Assembly: GCA_029779435.1 (NCBI GenBank) | Contig: JAKPAM010000256.1 | Coordinates: 27,187 to 91,186, forward strand | Reading direction: 5' to 3' | Length of the DNA: 64,000 nt | Source of the DNA: Pseudomonadota bacterium | GTDB lineage: Bacteria; Pseudomonadota; Gammaproteobacteria; Burkholderiales; Burkholderiaceae_E | Shown here: positions 22,317-31,838 of the stretch, one piece after another | How positions within the stretch are numbered: the first letter of the stretch is position 1 | Layout of the letters: every line of letters starts with the position of its first letter | Translations under genes and position numbers: made by a program | Notes under the pieces: model-generated | The model's input: the letters and a program-made list of their open reading frames with translations, nothing else | Told to the model about the DNA's origin: nothing | Database searches by the model: none

Positions 22317-24335
22317 TTATGCCGGGGACGCGGCGGCCTTCGACGCGGCGACCGTTACCGCGGCGCCCGCACTCCGATCCGCGCTGCCCGTATCGAGCGA
22401 TGCCGACGGCACGACGATCGGCAACGCCGTACCGATCTCGCTGCCCCGCGATAGATACGCCTCGACACGCTCGATCGTCATCGGCTTGGCGAAGTAATAC
22501 CCCTGCATCATGTTGCAGCCCAGGTCCTTGAGGATCTCGATCTGCTCCGCGGTCTCGGTACCTTCGACGACGCATTCGATGTTCAGGTTCTGGCACAGGT
22601 CGATGACGGTGCGCAGGATGTCCTTGCCGGTGGCGCGCGATTCGATGTCGGTGATGAAGCTGCGATCGACCTTGATCTTGTCCAGCGGCAGCCGGTGCAC
22701 GTGGCTCAGGCTCGAGTAGCCCGTGCCGAAATCATCCAGCGAGATGTGCGTACCCAACGCGCGCAGCGTCTGCACCGATTGCAGCGCCAAGTTGAAATCC
22801 GCCATCAGCGCCGACTCGGTGATCTCGAACTCGATCCGGCCGGGGGCGACACCGCTTTCACGCACGATCTGCACGATCGTGGCGATCGAGTCGGAGCTGA
22901 CCAGGTCGCGCATCGACAGGTTGAACGCGATGCCGATCCGTTCGGGCCAGGTCGCGACCGCGCTCAGGGCCCTGCGCAGCAGCGTGTGGGTGATCCGGTG
23001 GATCAGGTCCGAACGCTCGGCCACGCCGATGAAATCAGCGGGCGATACGGCCCCCAGCTCGGGGCTGTTCCAACGGGCCAGCGCCTCGAACGAAGTGGGC
23101 ACGCCGCCGCGCGCCACGTCTATCAGCGGCTGGAAATGCAGCGACAACTCGTTGTCCAGGTCCGCCTTGCGCAGGCACTGTTCGAGACGGCCGCGCTGGC
23201 GGATCTCGACCTCGTGCACGTCGGAGAAGATCACCGGCTGGCCGCGCTTCTTGTCCTTGGCGTGATAAAGCGCGTAGTCGGCCCGCTCGTACAGCAACTC
23301 GCTGTGATCTCCGACGACCGGGAACACGGCGAAGCCCATCGACGCGCTGACATTGACGACGGCGTCACGCAGCGTGATCGGCTGGTTGATCTCGGCGCAG
23401 ATGCGCTGGCCGCATGCCAGCAGCGCCGCCTCGTCGCGGGCATCCAGCACCAGGATGCCGAACTCGTCGCCGCCCAGTCGCGCGATCATCACGCCGTCAC
23501 CGACGACTCGCTGCATGCGGTGACCGACCTGGACCAGCAGTTGATCGCCGGTAACGTGGCCGAACACATCGTTGACGGACTTGAAGCCGTCGACGTCGAG
23601 CACGCCGAGCGCGAACGGACGGCGATCGTGCCGACGCGCTATCAGCTCGGTCTCGACGCATTCGAAGAACCGGCGCCGATTGGGCAGGCCCGTCAGGCTG
23701 TCGAGATTGGCCAGCCGCGTGTTCTCGTGGCTCAGGCGAACCATCTTCTCGAAATCGCGGGCGGTGATCGTCGTGATGACGATCATCGCCATCACGACCA
23801 GCAGCATGCTGACGCCGACGATCACCACGTACAGGTTCGGATCGAACAGCATGTACACGGCGGCCGGGCACATCAGCGTGAAGGCCAGCATGCGTGATGC
23901 CGCGCGCAGGTGCAGCAGGCACGCCATGCACGAGGACGTCATCAACGCGATCGACAGCAGCACCAGCATCCGCCCGCCCAGGCTCTGCGTAGCCTCGAAC
24001 AGCGCGAAATACCAGCCCAGGAACAGCACGCCGATTCCCAGGCCGAGCTTGACGACGCCCTTGAGGCGACGAACGGCCTGCCGATCGTCGAGCACGACCC
24101 GGCGCGCGCGCAGCCAGACCAGCATGCGCAGCACGCAGATGCCGATCAGCACGCTCGGCACGGCCACGGTCAGCCCACGCGGGGCCTCACGGTACGTGGC
24201 GACCGCGCACAGGGCCGCGTTCGTGCACAGGACGAAGTACAGCAGCGGAATCTGCTTGTTGAAGTTCGTGAGCAACGCACGAACGAGTTCGATGTCGTTC
24301 GTCTCGACCGCAAAGAAATTCCGCAAGACACGCAT
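22317..24335 (-). CDS. Membrane-bound GGDEF-EAL protein (diguanylate cyclase / phosphodiesterase)
   Basis: A protein of 672 residues from the ATG at 24335. The first about 200 residues contain several hydrophobic segments forming a membrane sensor domain. A GGDEF domain follows with an intact RLGGDEFGILV active site, then an EAL domain with FEALARWNSPELG, EFEITESAL, LDDFGTGYSSLSHVHRLPLDKIKVDRSFI and VVEGTETAEQ, all catalytic signatures present. It can therefore be predicted to make and/or degrade cyclic di-GMP. Which activity dominates cannot be told. A tandem octamer repeat lies 160 bases upstream of its start. Confidence 0.93.
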   Translation of the reverse strand: MRVLRNFFAVETNDIELVRALLTNFNKQIPLLYFVLCTNAALCAVATYREAPRGLTVAVPSVLIGICVLRMLVWLRARRVVLDDRQAVRRLKGVVKLGLGIGVLFLGWYFALFEATQSLGGRMLVLLSIALMTSSCMACLLHLRAASRMLAFTLMCPAAVYMLFDPNLYVVIVGVSMLLVVMAMIVITTITARDFEKMVRLSHENTRLANLDSLTGLPNRRRFFECVETELIARRHDRRPFALGVLDVDGFKSVNDVFGHVTGDQLLVQVGHRMQRVVGDGVMIARLGGDEFGILVLDARDEAALLACGQRICAEINQPITLRDAVVNVSASMGFAVFPVVGDHSELLYERADYALYHAKDKKRGQPVIFSDVHEVEIRQRGRLEQCLRKADLDNELSLHFQPLIDVARGGVPTSFEALARWNSPELGAVSPADFIGVAERSDLIHRITHTLLRRALSAVATWPERIGIAFNLSMRDLVSSDSIATIVQIVRESGVAPGRIEFEITESALMADFNLALQSVQTLRALGTHISLDDFGTGYSSLSHVHRLPLDKIKVDRSFITDIESRATGKDILRTVIDLCQNLNIECVVEGTETAEQIEILKDLGCNMMQGYYFAKPMTIERVEAYLSRGSEIGTALPIVVPSASLDTGSADRSAGAAVTVAASKAAASPA

Positions 24336-24497
24336 GGATTCGTCCGATCCCGATCTCTTCTTCGTCCGACTGGCCCCGAGATGGCCTCGGCTTCGAGGCG
24401 CCATCCCGAACCTCTACGGACGAACCGGCGCAGACAGGAGCGCTTTCGGATAAACGGTCGGAATCCCCGGGATGACGGCGTTCGGCACGGCCGCCCC

Positions 24498-24601
24498 GAC
24501 TTCCGGACTTCCGGACTTCCGGACTTCCGGACTTCCGGACTTCCGGGTTGCCGGGTTGCCGGGTTGCCGGGTTGCCGGGTTGCCGGGTTGCCGGGTTGCC
24601 G
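24498..24601. repeat. Compound octamer tandem repeat, 6 x GACTTCCG then 7 x GGTTGCCG
   Basis: Six perfect copies of GACTTCCG (24498-24545) are followed without a break by seven perfect copies of GGTTGCCG (24546-24601). The two units share the frame G..T.CCG, so one probably arose from the other. The array lies in the 392-base gap between the divergent GGDEF-EAL and ogt genes; nothing else was recognised in that gap. Confidence 0.97.
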
Positions 24602-24727
24602 GAATGGTGGAGCAACCGCAGACGCTGGATGAACCGAGCGAGAGCCAAGCGCCCCCAAAGGCGATGGCATGCGGCCGATCGAGGGTGATATCGTCGAGGG
24701 TTTCCTCCGCGCACCGACGTTTCCGCA

Positions 24728-25303
24728 ATGACCGAAGATGGATACCTGCTGTTCGATACGCCCGTGGGCCGATGCGGGCTGGCCTGGCACGGCGGCGCGA
24801 TCAGCGCGCTCCAGTTGCCCGAGCCAGACGACGCGCGGACGGTGCGACGGATGTTGCGGCACGTGGCGTCGACCGAGTCCGCGCCGCCGCACGTCACCGA
24901 CGACGATGCGCCCGACTGGGTACGCGACGTCATCGCGCAGGTCGGCGCGCTGCTGGAAGGTCGACCGCAACACCTGGAGGACGTGCCGCTGGACCTGCGC
25001 GATACGCCGGATTTCGCGCGCCAGGTCTACGCGCTGTCGCGCGCGATCCCTCCCGGCCAGACCCTGACATACGGAGAAGTGGCTCGCCGGCTCGGCGCGC
25101 CGGGCGCCTCCCGCGCGGTCGGGCAGGCGCTGGGTAGCAATCCGTTCGCGATCATCGTGCCCTGTCACCGGGTGCTGGCGGCCAACGGCCGCTCGGGCGG
25201 ATTCTCGGCGAGCGGCGGCGCGCGCACGAAGCTGGCGCTGCTGGCCCTCGAAAGCCCGCGCGACACGCCGCCCGAAGGGGATCTGTTCGGCTGGCGCGGC
25301 TGA
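24728..25303 (+). CDS. ogt: Methylated-DNA--protein-cysteine methyltransferase
   Basis: A protein of 191 residues. The active site IIVPCHRVL is present with the alkyl-acceptor cysteine at C146, followed by GRSGGFSASGGARTKLALLALE, and the DNA-binding region IPPGQTLTYGEVARRLGAPGASRAVGQALGSNP precedes it. It directly removes alkyl groups from O6 of guanine in a suicidal reaction. No AdaA domain is present, so it is a stand-alone repair protein. It is divergent from the GGDEF-EAL gene and convergent with mgtE. Confidence 0.95.
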   Translation: MTEDGYLLFDTPVGRCGLAWHGGAISALQLPEPDDARTVRRMLRHVASTESAPPHVTDDDAPDWVRDVIAQVGALLEGRPQHLEDVPLDLRDTPDFARQVYALSRAIPPGQTLTYGEVARRLGAPGASRAVGQALGSNPFAIIVPCHRVLAANGRSGGFSASGGARTKLALLALESPRDTPPEGDLFGWRG

Positions 25304-25412
25304 CGCGCAGGAGAGGAGCCGGCACAGGGGCTGCCGGAGCCGAAGTCGGCCCGGCAAGGCTTGACCAAGACCGAGGCCGAGACCTCTACCCGTACCGGGC
25401 CGACCCGGCCGC

Positions 25413-26990
25413 TCAGCGGAACATCAGCGTCGCCAGCCCCAGGAAGATGAAAAAGCCCATGCTGTCGGTGGTGAACGTCAGCAGGACCGACGACCCCATC
25501 GCCGGATCCCGGCCCAGGCGCTGCAGCCCGAGCGGTACGGCCATGCCGATCAGCGCGCCGACGACCAGGTTCAGCACCATCGCCAGCGCCATCAGCGCCC
25601 CCAGCAGCAGGCCATGCGGCGTATCGCTGTACAGCCACCACGCGAGCAGGCCGGCGATGGTGCCCCAGGCCAGGCCGTTCAGGCCGGCGATCGCCAGCTC
25701 CTTGGTCAGCAGCCGGCGGGCGTTGCCGGTCGTGACCTGGCCAAGCGCGAGCGAGCGGATGATCAGCGTCATCGTCTGATTGCCGGAGTTGCCGGCGATG
25801 CCGGCGACGATCGGCATCAGCGCGGCCAGCGCGACGACGCGCTCGATCACGCCCTCGAAGCCGCCGATGACGCGCGACGCGAAGAAGGCCGTGCACAGGT
25901 TCAGCGCCAGCCACGGCCAGCGATTGCGCGCCGACGCCCAGACGTTGGAGAACAGGTCTTCTTCTTCGCGCAGACCGGCCTGCGACAGCAGGTCGGCCTC
26001 GCCCTCTTCCCGGATGACGTCGACGACCTCGTCGACGGTCAACCGCCCGATCAACCGGTTATGCGAATCGATGACCGGCGCGGACACCAGGTCGTAGCGC
26101 TCGAACGCCTGCGCGGCTTCGCTGGCGTCGTCGAGCGCCTGCAGCGTCAGCATGTCCGAGCGCAGCACGTCCTTGACCAGCGTGTCCGGCTCGTTGATCA
26201 GCAGCCGGTCCAGCGGCAGCGTGCCTTGCAGCACGTCGTTGCGGTCGACGACGAAGACCTGATCGGTATGGCCGGGCAGCTCGTCGAAGCGGCGCAGATA
26301 GCGCAGCACGGTTTCGAGCGAGACGTCCTCGCGCACGGTGACCAGGTCGAAATCCATCCGCGCGCCGACCGAATCCTCCGGATACGACATCGCAGCGCGC
26401 AACTGCTCGCGTTCTTCGAGGCTCAGGCTGGCCCGCACCTCTTCGACGACGTCGCGCGGCAGGTCGGGCGCGAGGTCGGCGATCTCGTCGGCATCGAGCT
26501 GTTCGACCGCGCCGACCAGTTCCTCGCGATCCATCGACGCGATCAGTGTCTCGCGCACCCCGTCCGAGGCTTCGAGCAGGATCTCGCCGTCACGGTCGGC
26601 GCGCACCAGATCCCAGACGATCAAGCGCTCGTCCACCGGCAGCGCCTCGAGGATGTAGGCAACGTCGGCCGAGTGCAGTTGGTCGAGCTTCTGGCGCAGC
26701 TCGTTCAGCGACTGGCGCTCGACCAGATCCTCGACGAGCTGGTGCTTGTCGTTGCCTTCGCCGTAGTCCTGGCGGTGCGCCAGCTCGATCAGCAGGTTGT
26801 GCTTGCGCAGCAGATCCTGGACCTGCAGCAACGCGCGCGACGCCTCTTCAGAATCGCGGCGCAGGATCGGCTCAGCCTGTCGCGGCGACGGGCGCGTCCC
26901 TCCCTTGGCCGCCGTCCCGTCGTCGGCGGACGCGCGGTCGGGACCCTGCGGCGCCTGGCCGAGGTCGGAAGGAAGGAGAGGATCTTGCAT
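25413..26990 (-). CDS. mgtE: Magnesium transporter MgtE
   Basis: A protein of 525 residues with the full MgtE layout: an N-terminal superhelical MgtE_N domain (about residues 65-190), two CBS domains (about 195-310, for example PEDSVGARMDFDLVTVREDVSLETVLRYLRRF), a plug helix, and a C-terminal membrane domain of five helices with IAGNSGNQTMTLIIRSLALGQ and the conserved DPAMGSSVLLTFTTDSMGFFIF. It imports Mg2+ and is gated by Mg2+ binding to the cytosolic domain. A 40-residue low-complexity N-terminal tail precedes the domain. Confidence 0.95.
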   Translation of the reverse strand: MQDPLLPSDLGQAPQGPDRASADDGTAAKGGTRPSPRQAEPILRRDSEEASRALLQVQDLLRKHNLLIELAHRQDYGEGNDKHQLVEDLVERQSLNELRQKLDQLHSADVAYILEALPVDERLIVWDLVRADRDGEILLEASDGVRETLIASMDREELVGAVEQLDADEIADLAPDLPRDVVEEVRASLSLEEREQLRAAMSYPEDSVGARMDFDLVTVREDVSLETVLRYLRRFDELPGHTDQVFVVDRNDVLQGTLPLDRLLINEPDTLVKDVLRSDMLTLQALDDASEAAQAFERYDLVSAPVIDSHNRLIGRLTVDEVVDVIREEGEADLLSQAGLREEEDLFSNVWASARNRWPWLALNLCTAFFASRVIGGFEGVIERVVALAALMPIVAGIAGNSGNQTMTLIIRSLALGQVTTGNARRLLTKELAIAGLNGLAWGTIAGLLAWWLYSDTPHGLLLGALMALAMVLNLVVGALIGMAVPLGLQRLGRDPAMGSSVLLTFTTDSMGFFIFLGLATLMFR

Positions 26991-27191
26991 GGCCCGCGCA
27001 TCTTACAGACAGTTGCCGCCGGGCGGGAACCGTTCCATGCGGTCGCTCGACCTTCACATCCCTGTCATCGAACGGTGCCCATCGAACGCCGCGAAGGCCC
27101 CCGCATCAGCGCCGCGACGACCTCCGATGCCGCGCCGCACGGACGCACGGGACCTGCTCGCATCAGGGCGCCAGGACCGCGCTGATCCCCG

Positions 27192-27908
27192 CTACGGCGC
27201 GTCGACCGCGCCGATGCCGCGCTGGATCATCGCCGCCCGCCGCGCCAGCGCGGGCGAGCCGCGATTGACGTCGTAGTAGCGCGGCCGGGGCAGCATTGCG
27301 GCCAGGCGCGCGCTCTGCGGCGCGCTCAGGCGGCCGGCCCCCGTCCCGTAATAATGACGGGCGGCGGCCTCGCACCCGAACACGCCGTTCCCCCACTCGG
27401 CGACGTTCAGGTAGATCTCCAGGATCCGGTCCTTGCTCATCATCGATTCGAGCATGTACGTGATCGCCAGTTCCTGGGCCTTGCGGACGTAGCTGCGGTC
27501 GCCGGACAGGAACAGGTTCTTGGCCAGTTGCATCGTGATCGTCGAGCCGCCGCGCACGATCCGCCCGCGCGTCAGGTTCTGGTCATAAGCGCGCTCGATC
27601 GCATCCCAGTCGACGCCGTCGTGCTCGGTGAAATTGGCGTCCTCGGCAGCGATGACCGCCCGCTTCAGGCTCGGGGCGATCTGGTCGTACGACACCCACG
27701 CATGCTGCAGCCGCGCCGAGGGATCCTTCTCGCGCAGCCGCGACAATTGCTCGCGCATGAACGATGTCGAGTCGGGATTGTGATCACGCCACCACAGGAT
27801 GTGCGCGAAGAACCAGAATTGCAGCAGCAGTACGACGGTGATCGCCGCGGTCAGCAGCCACGCGATGACGCGCCACACGACCCACGCGATACCGGAACGC
27901 CGCGTCAT
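27192..27908 (-). CDS. mtgA: Monofunctional biosynthetic peptidoglycan transglycosylase
   Basis: A protein of 238 residues: an N-terminal membrane anchor (VWRVIAWLLTAAITVVLLLQFWFF) and a GT51 domain with VIAAEDANFTEHDGVDWDAIE (catalytic Glu), RGGSTITMQLAKNLFLSGDRSYVRKAQELAITYMLE and KDRILEIYLNVAEWGNGVFGCEAAARHYY. It polymerises lipid II glycan strands. The ATG at 27908 overlaps the aroE stop (ATGA); the longer frame upstream is a shadow of aroE. The aroE-mtgA pair is usual in Burkholderiales. Confidence 0.95.
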   Translation of the reverse strand: MTRRSGIAWVVWRVIAWLLTAAITVVLLLQFWFFAHILWWRDHNPDSTSFMREQLSRLREKDPSARLQHAWVSYDQIAPSLKRAVIAAEDANFTEHDGVDWDAIERAYDQNLTRGRIVRGGSTITMQLAKNLFLSGDRSYVRKAQELAITYMLESMMSKDRILEIYLNVAEWGNGVFGCEAAARHYYGTGAGRLSAPQSARLAAMLPRPRYYDVNRGSPALARRAAMIQRGIGAVDAP

Positions 27909-28843
27909 CGCGCCGGCGTCGTTGCCGGCGTGCCGTCGATCTCGGCGCGCAGCCGGGCATAGACGGGCGCGGTATCGGGCAGCACGCCGCGCCATAGCCG
28001 GAACGACTCGGCCGCCTGCTCGACCAGCATGCCCAGGCCGTCGCTGACGCGCGCGCAGCCGGCTTCGCCGGCCTCGCGCAGGAACGCGGTGGGCCGCGCG
28101 CCATAGACCATGTCGTACGCGAGCTGCGCGCCGGCCAGGCACGCGTGCGGCACGGCCGGTGCCGAATCGTGCAGGCCCGCCGACGTGGCGTTGATGATCA
28201 GATCGATACCGGACGACGGGCAATCGTCGAGCGCCGCCAGTGCCGACGTGCGCGGCGCCTGGCCGAACGCTGCCACCAGTTCGCGCGCGCGGTCGCGCGT
28301 TCGATTGAACACGCCGATCGACGCGACACCGGCCTCGAGCAGCGGCAGCACGACACCGCGCGCCGCGCCGCCGGCGCCGAGCAGCAGCACCCGCCGGCCC
28401 GCCAACGGGCAGGCCAGCCGCCCCTCGAGGTCGCGCACGAGGCCGACCCCGTCGGTGTTGTCGCCCAGCACGCCTTCATCCGAGAACACCAGCGTATTGA
28501 CCGCGCCCGCCGCCGCCGCGCGCGGCGTCAGCGTATCGGCCAGCGCGGCGGCCTCGAGCTTGAACGGCACGGTGACGTTCAGGCCTCGGCCGCCCTGAGC
28601 ACGAAAATCCGCGACGGTCGCGGCGAAGCCATCGAGCGGCGCGAGCAGCCGGTCATAAGCGAGCCGCTGGCCGGTCTGCGCCGCGAAGGCGGCGTGGATC
28701 TGCGGCGAACGGCTATGCGCGATCGGATGGCCGACGACCGCGTATCGATCGATCGCCTTCGGGTCCGGTGCTCGAGAGCCGGCCGCTTGCGGGTCGATCG
28801 CTTGCGGGCCGCCAGCCTGGGAATCGGGAGCGTGTGCGTGCAT
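27905..28843 (-). CDS. aroE: Shikimate dehydrogenase
   Basis: A protein of 312 residues with YAVVGHPIAHSRSPQIHAAFAAQTG, the substrate loop GLNVTVPFKLEAAALAD with the catalytic Lys, GAVNTLV, DNTDGVGLVRDL, and the NADP site LLGAGGAARGVVLPLL. It reduces 3-dehydroshikimate to shikimate. The first about 31 residues (MHAHAPDSQAGGPQAIDPQAA...) are a repetitive Pro/Ala/Asp tail not seen in usual AroE; an internal start is not obvious, so the tail may be real. Its ATG shares one base with the tonB-like stop. Confidence 0.95.
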   Translation of the reverse strand: MHAHAPDSQAGGPQAIDPQAAGSRAPDPKAIDRYAVVGHPIAHSRSPQIHAAFAAQTGQRLAYDRLLAPLDGFAATVADFRAQGGRGLNVTVPFKLEAAALADTLTPRAAAAGAVNTLVFSDEGVLGDNTDGVGLVRDLEGRLACPLAGRRVLLLGAGGAARGVVLPLLEAGVASIGVFNRTRDRARELVAAFGQAPRTSALAALDDCPSSGIDLIINATSAGLHDSAPAVPHACLAGAQLAYDMVYGARPTAFLREAGEAGCARVSDGLGMLVEQAAESFRLWRGVLPDTAPVYARLRAEIDGTPATTPAR

Positions 28844-29745
28844 CAGTTGCGGGCCGCCGTGGTCTCCAGCCCCTTGTTCGTGAAGGTCCAGGTCCGCACG
28901 ATCTGCAGGATGTCGCCATCCTTGACCATCTCGGGCGTGAACCGGTCATAAGGGGCGCCTGCATAGACGATCTGCTTGACCGCGCGATTCAGGACCGGGT
29001 ACTTCGACGGCTTGTTGACGACGACGTCGACGACGTTGCCGTGCTTGTCGATCTCGACCGTGCAGATCAGCGAATCGTACATCCTGCCGCGTGCCTCGCG
29101 CGGGTACATCTCGGTGCCGATGCGCTCGATGCGGTCGGCCCATTCGTCGACGTAGCGCGCGTAGTTGACGCCCTTGGCGTTGACGCCATAAGTGAGCCGC
29201 TTGGGCCGCTTGTTGTAGTCGGAGATCTGTCGGTCGATCTGCGCCTGCAGCCGGGCGATCGCACGGGTGGCTTCGTCGTCGGCGGCAGCCTCGGGCGCGG
29301 GCGGCGCTTCCTGCGGGCGCTGCCGCGGGGCGGCGACCGTCGGCGCCTGCTGCGCCATCGCGAGCAACTGGCGCTGCTGCTGCTCGAGCGTATTGATGCG
29401 CTGGCGCTGCTCGCGCAGATCGTCGCCGTCGCGGACCTGGTCCATCGCGGGCAGCGGCGACTTGGCGCGCCCCTGGTCGCGATCGCCACCGCCTTCCTGG
29501 TTGACCTGCGCCAGCACCTCGGGCGCCAGCGGCGCGTTCTGCGTGCGCGCGTTCAGCAGCACGACCTCGATCTGCGAATCGAAAGGCTTGAAGCGGATCG
29601 GCTCGGGCGCCGTGAAACGCACGCTCATCACGATGACGTGCAGCACCAGCGACAACGCCAGCCCGATCGCCAGCGGATCACGGCGCCATTGCGCCCACGA
29701 CATCCCGTTCCCCCCCCTGCGCGCCAGCGTCGCCGACATCGTCAC
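28843..29745 (-). CDS. TonB C-terminal domain protein
   Basis: A protein of up to 300 residues. It has a single membrane anchor near the N terminus (LAIGLALSLVLHVIVMSV), a Gln- and Arg-rich coiled linker (residues about 100-160), and a C-terminal TonB-like fold (YARYVDEWADRIERIGTEMYP, then LICTVEIDKHGNVVDVVVNKPSKYPVLNRAVKQIVYAGAPYDRF). It may be an energy transducer or a periplasm-spanning structural protein; it is not next to exbBD. The start is either the GTG at 29745, which overlaps the rnb stop, or the in-frame ATGs at 29739 and 29703. Confidence 0.85.
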   Translation of the reverse strand: MTMSATLARRGGNGMSWAQWRRDPLAIGLALSLVLHVIVMSVRFTAPEPIRFKPFDSQIEVVLLNARTQNAPLAPEVLAQVNQEGGGDRDQGRAKSPLPAMDQVRDGDDLREQRQRINTLEQQQRQLLAMAQQAPTVAAPRQRPQEAPPAPEAAADDEATRAIARLQAQIDRQISDYNKRPKRLTYGVNAKGVNYARYVDEWADRIERIGTEMYPREARGRMYDSLICTVEIDKHGNVVDVVVNKPSKYPVLNRAVKQIVYAGAPYDRFTPEMVKDGDILQIVRTWTFTNKGLETTAARN

Positions 29746-31838
29746 GGCTCCTGATGAGAGGGATCATCGACGGCCGAAGCGGCCGCGTCGCCGCTCGCCC
29801 CTCGCGCGCCCTCCTGTGCTCGATCCTGCGCGACCTTCTCCGCTACGCCTTCGGCCGCATCCTCGGCCGCATCCTCGACGGCATCGACCGCCTCGACCGT
29901 GTCGAGCGGGCTCTCGCCCTCGTCGATCAGCGATTCCACGTCGTCCTCGTCGATCAGCTCCTGTCCGCCGTCCTCGCGCTCGCCGACGTAGCGCGTGCCC
30001 AGGCTCAGGTCGATGACATCGACGGACGACACATCGACGACGATCGGGCGCCCGGCCGGCAGCATCGGCAGGTCGGCCATGCGGAAGTACAACGGCGCCT
30101 GTGTCAGCCGGACCAGATCGTCGCGCACGACCACGGCGTCGAACTGCCCCAGGCCGCACTGCTCGAGCCAGCGCAGGCACCAGTACCGCTCCATCCGCGT
30201 CTGGAAGTCGGCATAGCCGGCGTACCGCGCGTCGAACGCGGTCATCACCGCGAACAACTCGGCGTCGTTGGTGCCGAACGGCGGCGGCGAGCCGGCCAGC
30301 ACGGCCAGCAATTGGCGCTGATTGACCAGGTCGACGTAGCGGCGCAGCGGCGACGTGCTCCACATGTATTGCGCGACACCCAGTCCCTGGTGCGGAAGCG
30401 GGTGCGTGCTGGTGCGCACACGGCCGACCTGCTGCGAGCGGTAGATACCCGACGTGCGGTGCTCGGCCAGCAACTGTCCCCACGTGCTGTTCGCGAAGAT
30501 CATCATCTCGGCGACGATCCGGTCGAGCGGCGCATCGCGGCGGCGCTGAACGATACGGACCAGGTCGTCGTCGACGTAGAAGCTGAAATCGGTGCGGGAA
30601 CGCGGTTCGGGCTTGCCGCGCACGCGTTCGCGCTCGGCGCACAACGCCTGCGTCAGCGTCCACAGCACGCGCAGCGCATCGCCGAACGGCATCGGTGCGG
30701 ACGGATCGTCGAGCGTCCGTTCGGTGATCGTGCCATCGAGCAGGTCGTGCCGCAGGTTCGCGGCCACGCGGATCCGTTCGAGCTGCGAGAACGTCGAGAC
30801 GACGCGCGTGCCGCCGTCGTCCAGGTCCGAGTACAACGACAGTACCGGCACGTCCCGCCCCTCGTCGAGCGAGAAGTCCGCGACCAGTTCGTCGGGCAGC
30901 ATCGTGATCTTGTCGCCGGGCATGTAGACCGTCGACATCCGCTCGCGCGTCAGCGCATCCAGTTCGCTGCCCGGCAGGATGCCGATACCCGGCGCGGCGA
31001 TGTGCACGCCGACGCGCACGCTGCCGCCGGGCTGGCGCGTGACCGACAGGCAGTCGTCGATCTCGGTCGTCGTCGAGTCGTCGACCGAGAACGCCTCGAC
31101 GGCTGCCAACGGCAACGACGACGGATCGGGCAGCTCCGCTCGCCAAGCGTCGATCGTGCCGGGAAACCCCACGCCATGCGGAAAATACTCGGCGACGAAA
31201 CGGGCCACGTGCATCGCGTGCGGCGACGCGAACGCGCCCGCTTCGAGCAGGACGCGCTCGGGCGCGCGGTGGGCGAGCTGACAGGCGCGGTCGAGCGCAC
31301 GGTACTCGGCGCTCTGCTTGTCGGGTTTGACGAGCAGGAACGCGGCCTGGCGGCCTATCGCTTCGGGCAGCCGACGCTCGAGCAGCATCTGCGCGTCCGA
31401 TTCGATGCGCAGTTCGAGCTGGCGCTTGCGCTCGACGGCGGCGAGCGCGGCCTTGAGCACGTCGGGCGGCGCCGGCCGGAACCGGCCCCGGCCCTTGCGG
31501 TGGAAATAGACGGGAGCGCCGTGCAGGCGCAACAGCAGGCTGGTGGCCTCGGCCGCACCGGGCTGCCGGCCGAAGTACTCGTCCGCCAGCGCCTGGAAGC
31601 CGAACTCTTCCTGCGGCGCGCATTCCCACAGGAAATCGAGATCGATGCCGGCGGCCATCGCCGTCGCCTCGGCCATCATCGTGACGGGATCCGGCGACTC
31701 GAAGCGCAGCACGACGTGGCTGCTCTTGATCTTGGCGCGGCGGCCACTGCCGTACTCGATCTGCAGGCTGGCACCGGCATCGGACAGGATCGAAGCGGCC
31801 TTGAAGCCGCCATCTTCTTCGAACAGGACGTGACTCAT
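29742..31838 (-). CDS. RNB-domain exoribonuclease (RNase II-like)
   Basis: A protein of 698 residues with the RNB catalytic domain: VDDSTTTEIDDCLSV, VRVGVHIAAPG, STVYMPGDKITMLPDELV, FSLDEGRDVPVLSLY, and AEMMIFANSTWGQLLAEH, YMWSTSPLRRYVDLVNQRQLLAVLAG near the C-terminal side. It would degrade RNA from the 3' end. The last about 70 residues are an acidic/alanine-rich tail (DAVEDAAEDAAEGVAEKVAQ). Overlaps the yqiA stop upstream by ATGA and tonB downstream, indicating one operon. Confidence 0.92.
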   Translation of the reverse strand: MSHVLFEEDGGFKAASILSDAGASLQIEYGSGRRAKIKSSHVVLRFESPDPVTMMAEATAMAAGIDLDFLWECAPQEEFGFQALADEYFGRQPGAAEATSLLLRLHGAPVYFHRKGRGRFRPAPPDVLKAALAAVERKRQLELRIESDAQMLLERRLPEAIGRQAAFLLVKPDKQSAEYRALDRACQLAHRAPERVLLEAGAFASPHAMHVARFVAEYFPHGVGFPGTIDAWRAELPDPSSLPLAAVEAFSVDDSTTTEIDDCLSVTRQPGGSVRVGVHIAAPGIGILPGSELDALTRERMSTVYMPGDKITMLPDELVADFSLDEGRDVPVLSLYSDLDDGGTRVVSTFSQLERIRVAANLRHDLLDGTITERTLDDPSAPMPFGDALRVLWTLTQALCAERERVRGKPEPRSRTDFSFYVDDDLVRIVQRRRDAPLDRIVAEMMIFANSTWGQLLAEHRTSGIYRSQQVGRVRTSTHPLPHQGLGVAQYMWSTSPLRRYVDLVNQRQLLAVLAGSPPPFGTNDAELFAVMTAFDARYAGYADFQTRMERYWCLRWLEQCGLGQFDAVVVRDDLVRLTQAPLYFRMADLPMLPAGRPIVVDVSSVDVIDLSLGTRYVGEREDGGQELIDEDDVESLIDEGESPLDTVEAVDAVEDAAEDAAEGVAEKVAQDRAQEGARGASGDAAASAVDDPSHQEP

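Noticed and set aside
24498..24601. CRISPR array
   Set aside because: The repeats are 8 bp and directly adjacent with no spacers and no cas genes.
25614..27185. Plus-strand open frame of 523 codons opposite mgtE
   Set aside because: Antisense shadow of mgtE with an Arg/Gln/Asp-biased product.
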